A stretch of DNA of 64,000 bases from Roseomonas indoligenes (GTDB taxonomy: Bacteria; Pseudomonadota; Alphaproteobacteria; Acetobacterales; Acetobacteraceae), in NCBI RefSeq assembly GCF_017813365.1, contig NZ_JAGIZA010000018.1:1-64000 (forward strand), given 5' to 3'. The notes under the pieces were generated by a model. The model was not told the origin of the DNA and searched no databases. It saw only the letters and a program-made list of their open reading frames with translations. Below, piece after piece: positions 43,615 to 51,773 of the stretch. Both the position numbers and the translations under genes were made by a program. Positions within the stretch are counted from its first letter, which is position 1, and each line of letters starts with the position of its first letter.

Positions 43615-44649
43615 ATGCGACGGCTCGGGCGATGCGTCCATCTGGCCTGCTTCGGCCTGCTTCTCGCCATCGGGGCCGGCGGTGCGCCCGCCGGGGCGGG
43701 AACGATCCTGGACACGGTGAAGCGCAACGGCAGTGTCCGCTGCGGCGTCTCCACCGGGGTTGCCCATATGTCGGCCCCGGACAGCAACGGGCGCTGGAGC
43801 GGCTTCGACGTCGAGATCTGCCGCGCCGTCGCGGTGGCGGTTTTCGGCGATGCCGAGCGGGTGCGCTTCGTCCCGACCACGGCGCAGAGCCGCTTCACGG
43901 CCCTGCAGTCCGGCGAGGTCGACCTGCTCTCGCGCACCACCGCGCTGACCCTGGCGCGGGACAGCACCATGGGGCTGACGCAGACCGTCGCGCATTTCTT
44001 CACCGGCCAGGGCCTGCTGGTGCATCGCCAGGCCGGGCTGGAGCGCGCGACGCAGCTGAACGGTGCCTCCGTCTGCACCACGCAGGGTTCCGTCAACGAG
44101 CGGACGCTGCAGGACTGGGCCCGCACCAACCGGATCGAGGTGAGGACCATCGCCTTCGACACGGCGCCGAGCGTGCTGGCGGCCTTTCTCGCCGGGCGCT
44201 GCGACGCGATCACGAACGACATGATCAATCTCGCGGCCAACCGGCTGGCCGCGCCCGATCCCAACAGCCTTGTCCTGCTGCCGGACGTCATCTTCAAGGA
44301 GATGCACGGCGTCCTCGTGCGGAACGGCGATGCGGAATGGGCGACCCTGACGCGCTGGGTCGTCTTCGCCCTGGTCCAGGCGGAGGAGTTCGGGATCACC
44401 CGGGCCAATGCCGAGGAGGTCCGGAGGACCAACCCCGATCCCAATGTCCAGCGCTTCCTCGGCCGGATCGACAACATCGGTACCGGCTTCGGCCTCAACG
44501 CCGACTGGGCCTTCCAGGTGGTCCGCACCGTCGGCAACTACGGCGAGATCTACGAGCGCACCGCCGGAAAGGACGGGCTCGGGATCGACCGGGGCCCGAA
44601 CCGCCTGTGGTCGCAGGGTGGGATGCTGATGTCCTGGCTGTGGCAGTGA
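43615..44649 (+). CDS. Amino-acid ABC transporter periplasmic binding protein (AapJ/BztA-like)
   Basis: A 344-residue family-3 solute-binding protein. Signal peptide about 1-24 (LACFGLLLAIGAGGAPAGAG). The mature part starts ILDTVKRNGSVRCGVSTGVAHMSAPDSNGRWSGFDVEICRAVA in the manner of general L-amino-acid binders, then FTALQSGEVDLLSRTT and GNYGEIYERTAG. It is orphaned: no AapQMP permease or ATPase genes follow. Start at 43615 chosen by the onset of the signal sequence; GGGATCGGGG upstream is a weak ribosome site. It is 52 bp before an aminotransferase gene. Confidence 0.85.
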   Translation: MRRLGRCVHLACFGLLLAIGAGGAPAGAGTILDTVKRNGSVRCGVSTGVAHMSAPDSNGRWSGFDVEICRAVAVAVFGDAERVRFVPTTAQSRFTALQSGEVDLLSRTTALTLARDSTMGLTQTVAHFFTGQGLLVHRQAGLERATQLNGASVCTTQGSVNERTLQDWARTNRIEVRTIAFDTAPSVLAAFLAGRCDAITNDMINLAANRLAAPDPNSLVLLPDVIFKEMHGVLVRNGDAEWATLTRWVVFALVQAEEFGITRANAEEVRRTNPDPNVQRFLGRIDNIGTGFGLNADWAFQVVRTVGNYGEIYERTAGKDGLGIDRGPNRLWSQGGMLMSWLWQ

Positions 44650-44701
44650 TCGCGCCCCTTCACGACAGGGTCCGGAACGGGGCCCGCAGGAGACTTCGCC
44701 C

Positions 44702-46027
44702 ATGAGCGCCGCCGAGATGCTGCGGAACAGCGATCTGTCCTCCACCCTGGACGAGGCGCGGGAGCGCTACGTCGCCGCCCATCCGCGGAGCCGTGCCCTG
44801 CACGAGGCGGCGCGGCAGGTCATGCCCGGCGGCAACACGCGCTCCGTCCTGTCCTACGGCCCCTTCCCGATCGCGATGGAGCGCGGCGAGGACTGCCGGC
44901 TCTGGGACGTGGACGGACACGGCTATCTCGATCTCTGCGGCGAGTACACGGCGGGGCTCTTCGGGCATTCGGAGCCGCGGATCCATGCCGCTGTGCAGGC
45001 GGCGATGGCGCGCGGCCTGAACCTGGCCGCCGTGGGCGCGGCGGAGGGCGAGCTGGCCTCACTGCTCTGCGCGCGCTTCCCCTCGATCGACCTCGTGCGC
45101 TTCACCAACAGCGGCACCGAGGGCAACCTGATGGCGCTGACGGCCGCGCGCGCCTTTACCGGCCGCGACATGATCATGGCCTTCCGCGGCGGCTACCACG
45201 GCGGCGTGCTCCTCTTCTCCCTCAACGGCCCGGCGCCGGTGACGGTGCCCTTTCCCTTCCTCATGGCCGACTACAACGACACGGCGGGTGCGGTGGCGGC
45301 GATCCGCGCCCATGCGGACCGGCTGGCGGCGGTGATCGTCGAGCCCATGCTGGGCAGCGGCGGCTGCATTCCCGCGCGCCCGGATTTCCTTGCTGCCCTG
45401 CGCGAGGCGACGCGGGAAGTGGGCGCGTTGCTGGTCTTCGACGAGGTGATGACGTCGCGCATGAGCGGCGGCGGCATGCAGGAGCAGCTGGGCATCACGC
45501 CGGACCTGACCACCCTCGGCAAGTACGTGGCGGGCGGCATGAGCTTCGGCGCCTTCGGCGGCCGGGCCGAGGTGATGGCGCTGTTCGACGGCAGGCTGCC
45601 GCATGCCGGCACCTTCAACAACAACGTGCTGTCCATGGCCGCCGGCCGCGTCGCCATGGGCGCCATCTTCACGCCTGAGGTGGCCCAGGCGCTGTTCGGG
45701 CGCGGGGAGGCGATGCGCGCGGCGCTGAATGAGACCCTGGCCCGCGCCGGGACGGCCATGCATTTCAGCGGCATCGGTTCCATGGCGACGGTGCAGTTCC
45801 GCCCGGCGCCGATCGAGCGCCCCTTTGTGCAGACGGAGCGGGAGGAGGCGCTGCGCGAGCTGTTCTTCCTCGATATGGCGGCGGCCGGCATCTACATGGC
45901 GCGCCGCGGCATGGCGGCGCTCAGCCTGCCGGTGGCAGAGGCGGACCTGGACCGCTTCGTGGCCACCGTCGGGGAGTTCGCGCAGGCGCGCGGCGCCCTG
46001 CTGCCACGCGCCGGCGAGATGCCCTGA
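44702..46027 (+). CDS. Class III PLP-dependent aminotransferase (glutamate-1-semialdehyde aminotransferase-like)
   Basis: A 441-residue fold-type I PLP enzyme. Seen motifs: YLDLCGEYTAGLFGHSEPRI, FTNSGTEGNLMALTAARAFTGR, LVFDEVMTSR (cofactor Asp) and the Schiff-base lysine K274 in TLGKYVAGGMSFGAFGG. GCAGGAGACTTC precedes the ATG. It belongs to the HemL-like subgroup, but the genomic setting beside an amino-acid binding protein suggests an aminotransferase or aminomutase for an imported amino acid rather than haem synthesis. Confidence 0.85.
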   Translation: MSAAEMLRNSDLSSTLDEARERYVAAHPRSRALHEAARQVMPGGNTRSVLSYGPFPIAMERGEDCRLWDVDGHGYLDLCGEYTAGLFGHSEPRIHAAVQAAMARGLNLAAVGAAEGELASLLCARFPSIDLVRFTNSGTEGNLMALTAARAFTGRDMIMAFRGGYHGGVLLFSLNGPAPVTVPFPFLMADYNDTAGAVAAIRAHADRLAAVIVEPMLGSGGCIPARPDFLAALREATREVGALLVFDEVMTSRMSGGGMQEQLGITPDLTTLGKYVAGGMSFGAFGGRAEVMALFDGRLPHAGTFNNNVLSMAAGRVAMGAIFTPEVAQALFGRGEAMRAALNETLARAGTAMHFSGIGSMATVQFRPAPIERPFVQTEREEALRELFFLDMAAAGIYMARRGMAALSLPVAEADLDRFVATVGEFAQARGALLPRAGEMP

Positions 46028-46040
46028 GCCGGGTCGGATC

Positions 46041-46814
46041 TCAGATCCGGGCGGCTGTGGCCTCGTGGTCCTGGTACAGCCTGCCGTCCTGGTGCAGGTA
46101 GGTCGGATCGAATTCGCCGGCCTCCTGCAGCGCCTCCCAGTTCAGGACGGCGACGGTGCCCTTGGTCCAGGTGATCAGCCCGTTCTCCCGCAACTTCTGC
46201 AGGACGCGGTTCACATGGACCGTCGAGAGGCCCAGCGCATCGCCCACCTCGGCCTGGGTCACCGGCATGTTGAAGGATTGGTCGGAGACGAGCCCCACGG
46301 CCTTGAAGCGCAGCATCATCTCGCAGAGGAGATGGGCGAGGCGCTGGTAGGCTTCCCGGCGGCCCATCCCGATCATCCACTCCCGGAAGATCGCGCCATC
46401 CACCAGGGTGTCGCGCCAGAAGGCGTGCAAGAGCCCGGGGAAGCGTTGTGTCAGGTCACGGATGTCGCTGTGCTGCAGGAAGGCGGCCGAGGTCGGAACG
46501 ATTGCGCTTAGCGCATGGTCCATGACGCCGAGATGGAGGCTTTGCAGGTCGGGAATGTCGCCGGGCGTATGGAAGGACATGATCTGGCGGCGCCCGTCCG
46601 GCATCAGCTTGTAGCGGCAGGCGAACCCTTCCAACAGCAGGCAGCACTCGCGCGGGCGGTCCCCGTCCCGGACGAGATCGTCTCCTGTCGCGTAGTCCCG
46701 CAAGATGATCGGAAGATCCAACAGGGCCTTCCGTTCGTCCTCGGTCAGGTTCGCGATGCTCTCCAGCTTGTGGATCAGGCGATACCGCTGCGGCAATGAC
46801 GCGAGGGTTCTCAC
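46041..46814 (-). CDS. Crp/Fnr-family transcriptional regulator
   Basis: A 257-residue Crp/Fnr-type regulator. Effector domain about 20-140 (DDLVRDGDRPRECCLLLEGFACRYK, RRQIMSFHTPGDIPDL). DNA-binding winged helix at about 175-240 (MPVTQAEVGDALGLSTVHVNRVLQKLRENGLITW). It lacks Fnr iron-sulfur cysteine spacing, and the cAMP-cassette residues are not conserved, so the effector is unknown. The GTG start at 46814 has CAGGAG six bases upstream. It converges on the aminotransferase gene with 13 bp between them. Confidence 0.88.
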   Translation of the reverse strand: MRTLASLPQRYRLIHKLESIANLTEDERKALLDLPIILRDYATGDDLVRDGDRPRECCLLLEGFACRYKLMPDGRRQIMSFHTPGDIPDLQSLHLGVMDHALSAIVPTSAAFLQHSDIRDLTQRFPGLLHAFWRDTLVDGAIFREWMIGMGRREAYQRLAHLLCEMMLRFKAVGLVSDQSFNMPVTQAEVGDALGLSTVHVNRVLQKLRENGLITWTKGTVAVLNWEALQEAGEFDPTYLHQDGRLYQDHEATAARI

Positions 46815-47028
46815 GCTTCGCTCCTGAAATGGAAGCGCCAGGACGCGGCTTCTCACAGGCAGCTTATCCCCGATTCGCGGCGCTTCAAAGAAACTGGAAC
46901 GCCCCGGCTATGCGGCGTCCTCATGCGCCCGGAAACCGGCGTTTCGCGGCGCGCCGGTATCGCCTGTGAATGCCAGACCGCTGCTCGTCAGCCTAGAAGC
47001 GCGACGCAACTGGTGCCGGAGGTCTGGG

Positions 47029-47233
47029 ATGACACCAGGGCCAACCCGATTCGAGAAAGCTCTTCAGCGCGCGCGCGAGCCAGCTGGGCATCGAGCGGCA
47101 GAAGAAGCTGATCGCCGAGCTCGAGCGATCGGGACAGGATCACCTGCTTATGGCGGCCATCGAGGAGCTTGCCGAGCTGACGCGCATCTACGGAGAGCTC
47201 AGCCATGAACTCCGGAACGTCATCCTGCCTTGA
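47029..47233 (+). pseudogene. Small ORF of unknown function frameshifted in a GC-dinucleotide tract
   Basis: GGAGG-TCTGGG-ATG gives a strong start for MTPGPTRFEKALQRAR. The frame then runs on out of phase. Adding one CG dinucleotide to the 11-base alternating GC tract at 47067-47077 would join it to a second frame, SQLGIERQKKLIAEL...ELSHELRNVILP, ending at 47233. The restored protein would be 68 residues, helical and charged, coiled-coil-like. No family recognised. The break could be a real decay event, a slippage-prone switch or a sequencing error. Confidence 0.45.
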
Positions 47234-47239
47234 GGGAGG

Positions 47240-47690
47240 CGCACGGAGATCGGTGGCTGGGGCCCTTTCACGTTCCGGCTGATCGAAGCCCTTCCGGCAC
47301 GGTGGACGCGATATGGGCCCCGAACGGCCATCCCCGCCCATTCCGAGTTGCCGGCGCGCCGGGCGGCCAGGATCTCGCGGTGCTGGCTGTTGGACCGGCC
47401 GATCCCGACGGATTGCTGCAGGCCGTACTCCTTCAGCAGCACGAGCGGGGCCTGCAGCAGCCGCAGCAGCATCCCCCTCCAGCCGACGTGGTCTCCACCA
47501 GTCCGTCCGCCAGCAGGCGCCGCAGTGCGTCGCGCACGGGCGTCCGGCTGACACCGATCTCTGCGGCCAGCATCTCCTCCCGCAGCGGCGCGCCAGGGAT
47601 GAAGCTGCCGTGGAGGATGCGGTCACGGATGGCCTGATAGGCCCGCTCGGCCGCGTTCGGTATCCTCGCTGCTCCCTCTTCCCGCCGGTG
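47240..47690 (-). pseudogene. Broken GntR/FCD-family regulator
   Basis: The first part encodes a good GntR winged helix: AYQAIRDRILHGSFIPGAPLREEM, LAAEIGVSRTPVRDALRRLL, ADGLVETTS. After about 47490 that frame becomes Cys/Gly-rich. Another minus-strand frame then reads SNSQHREILAARRAGNSEWAG, which resembles the last helices of an FCD domain (compare EH-x-I-L-A-A-I-R-A-G). About 80 residues expected between the two are missing. So this is a regulator with an internal deletion and a frameshift. It lies beside two other catabolic remnants. Confidence 0.6.
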
Positions 47691-47692
47691 CG

Positions 47693-47821
47693 TCAGAACC
47701 CGGAGAGCAGCCGACCGAAGCCCTCCATGTGGTTCTCGATGCCGTTGGCGCGCAGCGCGTGCCACCAGGTCGCGGTGTTGATGAGGATCAACGGCTTGCC
47801 CAGCCACATCTCCGCCGCGGG
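47693..47821 (-). pseudogene. C-terminal fragment of an Asp/Glu racemase-superfamily protein (maleate isomerase/arylmalonate decarboxylase type)
   Basis: The last 41 codons of a minus-strand frame read GKPLILINTATWWHALRANG and then EGFGRLLSGF before the stop. This resembles the conserved C-terminus of the maleate cis-trans isomerase / arylmalonate decarboxylase group (P-V-I-x-x-N-x-A-x-x-W-x-A-L-R). The N-terminal four-fifths, including both catalytic cysteines, is absent. At about 47820 the homology stops and an oppositely oriented isochorismatase fragment begins, marking a deletion or inversion junction. Confidence 0.55.
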
Positions 47822-48063
47822 CACGGACCTGGCGGCCTGGCCGGCCTTCCGGCGGGTGGACACCGTGCTGGTGGCGGGCTGCACGACCAGCGGCTGCGTC
47901 CGGGCGAGCGGCCTACAACATGCGGCCGGTGGTGATCACGGATTACGTCGGGGATCGCGCGATCGGGCCGCAGGAGGCGAACCTGTTCGACATGGGACAG
48001 AAATACGCCGATCTCCTGTCGCTGGATGAGCCGAAGGCGCGGCTCTCCGGGAACGAGGGCTGA
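47822..48063 (+). pseudogene. C-terminal fragment of an isochorismatase-family amidohydrolase
   Basis: The plus strand reads VDTVLVAGCTTSGCVRAS, with the catalytic cysteine of the cysteine-hydrolase (isochorismatase) fold. A frame change near 47905 leads to AYNMRPVVITDYVGDRAIGP and EANLFDMGQKYADLLSLDE, ending at 48063. About eight residues normally between the two blocks are missing. The pattern resembles N-carbamoylsarcosine amidase and maleamate amidohydrolase. The N-terminal half is gone, so the fragment is not functional. Confidence 0.6.
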
Positions 48064-48085
48064 GGCTGGCCGCTCCGAGTGGCCC

Positions 48086-48341
48086 CAGGGAGGCTCTGCC
48101 TCCCCCGACCCTCCGCCAGGAGGCTGGTTGGACCTATAGGTCCAACCCTGGACCTGCATCGGGCTGCCGCGGGACTGACCTGATCTGTCAGCCTTTCGGG
48201 ATCGGGACCGATCCTACCCTATTCATGCCGTCGCCTCGGCTTCACGAGCCGAGGCGCGCCGTCGGCACAGCAAGACCAACTCCTAGAAAAAGATGATGGT
48301 GAGGGGCCCGGGGAGAGGAGGAATTCCTTCTTCCTCTCCTC
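48086..48341. repeat. Multi-hairpin intergenic repeat, copy B
   Basis: Second copy of the element at 39052-39300. It has the same order of parts: a GGGAGGC-TCT-GCCTCCC stem replacing the first palindrome, the identical 22-bp palindrome at 48126-48147, a CTGAC/GTCAG stem, a 10-bp stem with CAC loop at 48233-48255 (one G-T pair) and a 14-bp stem with TTCC loop at 48310-48341 (two G-T pairs). Differences between copies mostly preserve pairing. It lies between the isochorismatase remnant stop and the LacI stop. Confidence 0.8.
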
Positions 48342-48364
48342 GGCCACCGACCGCCCCCAGAGGT

Positions 48365-49411
48365 TCAGATGCCCCACCCTACCGGGCGCCGCGCGGAGCG
48401 GCCGACATGCAGCGTTCCCCGCAGCATGACGACTTCCTCCGGCCTGTCCGGCTCCTCCATGCGGGCAAGGAGCAGGTCCAGTCCACGGCCGACCACGGCC
48501 CGGAGTGGTTGGAGGATGGTGGTCAGTTCGTAAGGCGGCCTCAGCGCGGCCGCGACGCCGTCGAAGCCGACGACGGAGACGCCGCCCGCCTCTCCCACCG
48601 GCACGGAGCCGGCGCGCAGCGCATCGACCACGCCCATGGCCATGCCGTCGCTGACGGCGAAGACGGCGTCGGGGCGTTCCTCGGGCGGCATGGCGGCGAT
48701 CCGCGTGCCGGCCGCCCATCCCCCCTCCCGCGTGGAGCCGCCGTCGAAGCGCAGGGCCAGGGCATGGCCCCGCTCGGCGAGGCGGGCGACGAAGCCACGT
48801 TCCCGGTCGAGGCTCGTCGAGGTATCGGCATGGCCGCCGACCACGGCATGGCGCGCGTGCCCGGCATCGAGCAGCCAGTCGGCCAGCCGCGCCCCGCCTT
48901 CCGCGTTGTCGCAGCACACCGCCGTCCCGTGCTCCCGCGCCACGCGGTTCACCATGACGAGCGGGACCGCATTCTCCCGGCAGATCGTCGCGATGCGGGA
49001 GGGCAGGACCGCGGAGGTCACGATGCAGCCGTCCAGCTGGTATTGCAGCAGCGCCTGGGCCGTGCGGTCCTCCATCGATCCTTCGCCCGCGTGCAGGATG
49101 ACCAGCCGCTGCCCGCGCTCCGCGGCCTGTGTGACCAGCTCCTCCAGCAGCGCCGGGTAGAAAGGGTTGTGCATCGGGCCGAGTACGAGCCCGATCAGGC
49201 CGCTGCGCCCGCCCAGCAGCGTGCGCGCCATCGCGTTCGGCGCGTAGCCCGCCTCGGTCGCCAGGGCATCGATCCGCTTTCGGGTGGCGGGGGAGATGCG
49301 CCCGTCGCCGCGGAGCGCGCGGGACACGGTTGAGACCGAGACGCCGGCGGATTGGGCAAGGGAGAGCAGCGTGGCGCGGGCTGGCCGGAGCCGCGGGGCG
49401 GGCAGATCCAT
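48365..49411 (-). CDS. LacI-family transcriptional regulator
   Basis: A 348-residue LacI/GalR repressor. Helix-turn-helix and hinge at about 14-65 (TLLSLAQSAGVSVSTVSRALRG, then YAPNAMARTLLGGRS). The sensor domain starts LIGLVLGPMHNPFYPAL and includes DAVFAVSDGMAMGVVDAL and VSVVGFDGVAAALRPPYELTTI. It is divergent from the TauD-like dioxygenase gene, with two GCAAAGSTTTGC dyads in the gap, so it should repress the hydratase-lyase operon and possibly itself. The inducer is probably the transported acid. Confidence 0.9.
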   Translation of the reverse strand: MDLPAPRLRPARATLLSLAQSAGVSVSTVSRALRGDGRISPATRKRIDALATEAGYAPNAMARTLLGGRSGLIGLVLGPMHNPFYPALLEELVTQAAERGQRLVILHAGEGSMEDRTAQALLQYQLDGCIVTSAVLPSRIATICRENAVPLVMVNRVAREHGTAVCCDNAEGGARLADWLLDAGHARHAVVGGHADTSTSLDRERGFVARLAERGHALALRFDGGSTREGGWAAGTRIAAMPPEERPDAVFAVSDGMAMGVVDALRAGSVPVGEAGGVSVVGFDGVAAALRPPYELTTILQPLRAVVGRGLDLLLARMEEPDRPEEVVMLRGTLHVGRSARRPVGWGI

Positions 49412-49438
49412 GCGGCGATGCTAGCACAGCGTCACGTC

Positions 49439-49454
49439 GAGCAAAGGTTTGCGC
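49439..49454. promoter_or_regulatory. LacI-type operator, site 1
   Basis: GAGCAAAGGTTTGCGC is a LacI-type dyad (GCAAAG/GTTTGC) 28 bp from the LacI start. The same sequence recurs in inverted orientation at 49508-49523. Confidence 0.6.
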
Positions 49455-49507
49455 TGGATGGCAGGACCAATTCTGCATCTGCCCTGACGCAGTGCAGCAT
49501 CATGCTT

Positions 49508-49523
49508 GCGCAAAGCTTTGCTC
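49508..49523. promoter_or_regulatory. LacI-type operator, site 2
   Basis: GCGCAAAGCTTTGCTC is the inverted counterpart of site 1, with a perfect GCAAAGCTTTGC core. Centres are 69 bp apart, which would allow a repression loop over the promoter region of the operon that starts at 49617. Confidence 0.6.
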
Positions 49524-49616
49524 AAAGTGCTTGAACAAGGCGCGGTTGCCGGGCCATGCTCGCCCTAACCCCGCCGGCTCACGCGGGGAGGAAGAGAGAC
49601 AACGAGGAGGAAGCGG

Positions 49617-50705
49617 ATGCATCGGGAGATCCAGTCCGAGGCCGATTGGCGCCCAGCCGGTATTGCGAGCTCCGGCCGCTGGCTACGGCAGGTGACGGAG
49701 GAGGAGGTCGCCGATCTCGTCGCCGCCCTGGATGCCCTGAAGGCGGCCGGCAAGCCCATGCTCGGCATCACCCGCCGCGACGTGCCGCTCGGCCGCTTCG
49801 CCGACGTACTGCAGGACGTGCGCGCCGTGGTGGAGGACGGGCCCGGCTTCATCGTGATGCGCGGCCTGCCTACCGCCGGCCGCACGCCGGATGAGAACAA
49901 GCTGATGGCCTGGGCGGTTGGCGCCCATCTCGGCGTGGCGCGCCCACAGGGCAAGGCCAGCCAGCTCATCTCCGACGTGCGCGACGCCGGCGGCACCTAC
50001 CGCAGCGGCAGCGGCCGTGGCTACAACACGAATGCCGAGCTGGACTACCACACGGATGGCAGCGACGTGGTCGGGCTGCTCTGCCTCAACACCGCGCGCT
50101 CCGGCGGGCTCAGCCGCCTCTCCTCCACCGTGGCCATCCACAACGAGTTGGTCCGCACCCGCCCCGACCTGGCGGAGGCGCTCTACGGCCTCTTTCCCCA
50201 CAGCCGGCAGAACGAGGAGGCGGCGGACGAGGCGCCCTGGTACATGGCGCCGGTCTTCAGCGAGCGCGACGGCGCCTTTGCCTGCCGCTACATCCGCAAC
50301 CACATTCGCTCCACCCAGGCAATGGAGGGCACGCCGCGCCTGACCCCGCTCCAGCACGAGGCGCTGGACACGGTGCAGCGCATGGCGGAGAGCCCGGACT
50401 TCTCCTTCGACATGTGGCTGGAACCCGGCGACTTCCAGCTCGTCAACAACCACGTCCTCATCCATTCCCGCACGCATTACGAGGATTTCGAGGAGCCGGA
50501 GCGCAAGCGGCACCTGCTGCGCCTCTGGCTCTCCGTGCCCGAGGCGCGGCCGCTCTCCCCCGCCCTGCTGGACGTCTACAAGAGCGTTGACGCCAATAGC
50601 GTGCGCGGCGGCTTCAAGGGGCGCGGCGTCACGCCGGAACTCGTGGCCTATCAGGCCCGTGCCGCGGCGGAGCTGGGCATGCGCGACACCCCCTACAGCA
50701 TCTAG
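49617..50705 (+). CDS. TauD/TfdA-family Fe(II)/2-oxoglutarate-dependent dioxygenase
   Basis: A 362-residue non-haem iron oxygenase. The HxD pair is H145/D147 (LDYHTDGSD), the distal histidine is in LVNNHVLIHSRTHYED, and HLLRLWLSVP carries the 2-oxoglutarate arginine. AGGAGGAAGC precedes the ATG. It is the first gene behind the LacI-type operators. Family members hydroxylate or oxidatively cleave small acids; here it probably starts breakdown of the compound delivered through the Bug proteins of the same operon. Substrate unknown. Confidence 0.85.
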   Translation: MHREIQSEADWRPAGIASSGRWLRQVTEEEVADLVAALDALKAAGKPMLGITRRDVPLGRFADVLQDVRAVVEDGPGFIVMRGLPTAGRTPDENKLMAWAVGAHLGVARPQGKASQLISDVRDAGGTYRSGSGRGYNTNAELDYHTDGSDVVGLLCLNTARSGGLSRLSSTVAIHNELVRTRPDLAEALYGLFPHSRQNEEAADEAPWYMAPVFSERDGAFACRYIRNHIRSTQAMEGTPRLTPLQHEALDTVQRMAESPDFSFDMWLEPGDFQLVNNHVLIHSRTHYEDFEEPERKRHLLRLWLSVPEARPLSPALLDVYKSVDANSVRGGFKGRGVTPELVAYQARAAAELGMRDTPYSI

Positions 50706-50788
50706 GGCCGCCTGGGCCGGGCGCCGCTGCGCCCCGCCCCCAAGACGAGGCCCCCCCGAGAGGGCCGATCACGGGAGGAACCGCCAGC

Positions 50789-51751
50789 ATGACGATCCAG
50801 CGCCGAACCCTCCTGGCCGCCGGCGCGGGGCTCGCCCTCGCCCCCCGCGCCAGGGCCGAGGACTGGCCGACCAAGCCCGTCCGCGTTGTCGTTCCCTACG
50901 CGCCCGGCGGCGGCACGGACATCTTCGCGCGCGCCCTGGCGGAAAGCCTGCGGACCCTGCTCGGCCAGCCCGTGGTGGTGGAGAACCGCGCAGGCGGCAA
51001 CGGCGTGGTGGGGGCGGAGCACGTCATGCGCTCCCCGGGCGATGGCACCACCTTCGCCGTCTGCACGGGCGCGCACGTCATCAACAAGTACTCCATGCGC
51101 AATATCCCCTTCCATCCCGTGAACGACTTCACGCCCATCGCCCTTCTCTCCAGCTTTCCGCTCTGCATCGCCGTGAACGGCCGCGCCTTCCGGGATCTGG
51201 CGGGCATGATGAAGGCGGCCAAGGAGAAGCCGGGCAGCGTCAGCTTCGGCACCACGGAGGCCGCCACCAGCTTCGCCGGCAACAATTTCGCCCGCATGGC
51301 CGGCCTGACGATGACGGAAGTGCCCTATCGCGGCAGCGGCCCGATGCTGAACGACGTGATCGCCGGCCACCTGCCGACCTGCGTCACCAGCACCGTTTCC
51401 GTCCTGCCCTATATTCAGGACGAGCGGGTCCGCGTCCTCGCCGTCACCTCCGATACGCGCTCCCTGCTCCTGCCAGAGGTGCCGACGATCGCCGAGAGCG
51501 GGGTGCCCGGCTACGAGTTCACGGCCTGGTACGGCATGTACGCGCCGCCCGGCCTGCCCGCGCCGATCGCGCAGCGCATGGCCACGGCGATCCAGGACGC
51601 ACTGAAGGAACCTGCGCTGAAGGCGAAGCTGCTGGAACTCGGCGCCGACGTGAAGCCGATCGTCCTCGGTTCCTTCGCCACCTTCCTGCAGCGCGACGAT
51701 GCCCGCTGGGCCCAGGCCGCGCGCGAGGGGCTGATCAACGTCTCGCAATAA
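50789..51751 (+). CDS. Bug/TctC-family substrate-binding protein
   Basis: A 320-residue binding protein with a short signal peptide (RRTLLAAGAGLALAPRARAED). Motifs are PVRVVVPYAPGGGTDIFAR, VENRAGGNGVVGAEH and VSFGTTEAATSFAGNNFA. The last replaces the usual YASxGxGSxxHL and should alter ligand contacts. It is the second gene of the LacI-controlled operon, 83 bp after the dioxygenase and 22 bp before the LeuC-like gene. Confidence 0.88.
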   Translation: MTIQRRTLLAAGAGLALAPRARAEDWPTKPVRVVVPYAPGGGTDIFARALAESLRTLLGQPVVVENRAGGNGVVGAEHVMRSPGDGTTFAVCTGAHVINKYSMRNIPFHPVNDFTPIALLSSFPLCIAVNGRAFRDLAGMMKAAKEKPGSVSFGTTEAATSFAGNNFARMAGLTMTEVPYRGSGPMLNDVIAGHLPTCVTSTVSVLPYIQDERVRVLAVTSDTRSLLLPEVPTIAESGVPGYEFTAWYGMYAPPGLPAPIAQRMATAIQDALKEPALKAKLLELGADVKPIVLGSFATFLQRDDARWAQAAREGLINVSQ

Positions 51752-51773
51752 TCACGGGAAAGGCGCCGCCGAC

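Noticed and set aside
44702-46027. Naming the aminotransferase hemL
   Set aside because: The HemL-like fold is shared by many aminotransferases and the neighbours concern amino-acid uptake, not haem synthesis.
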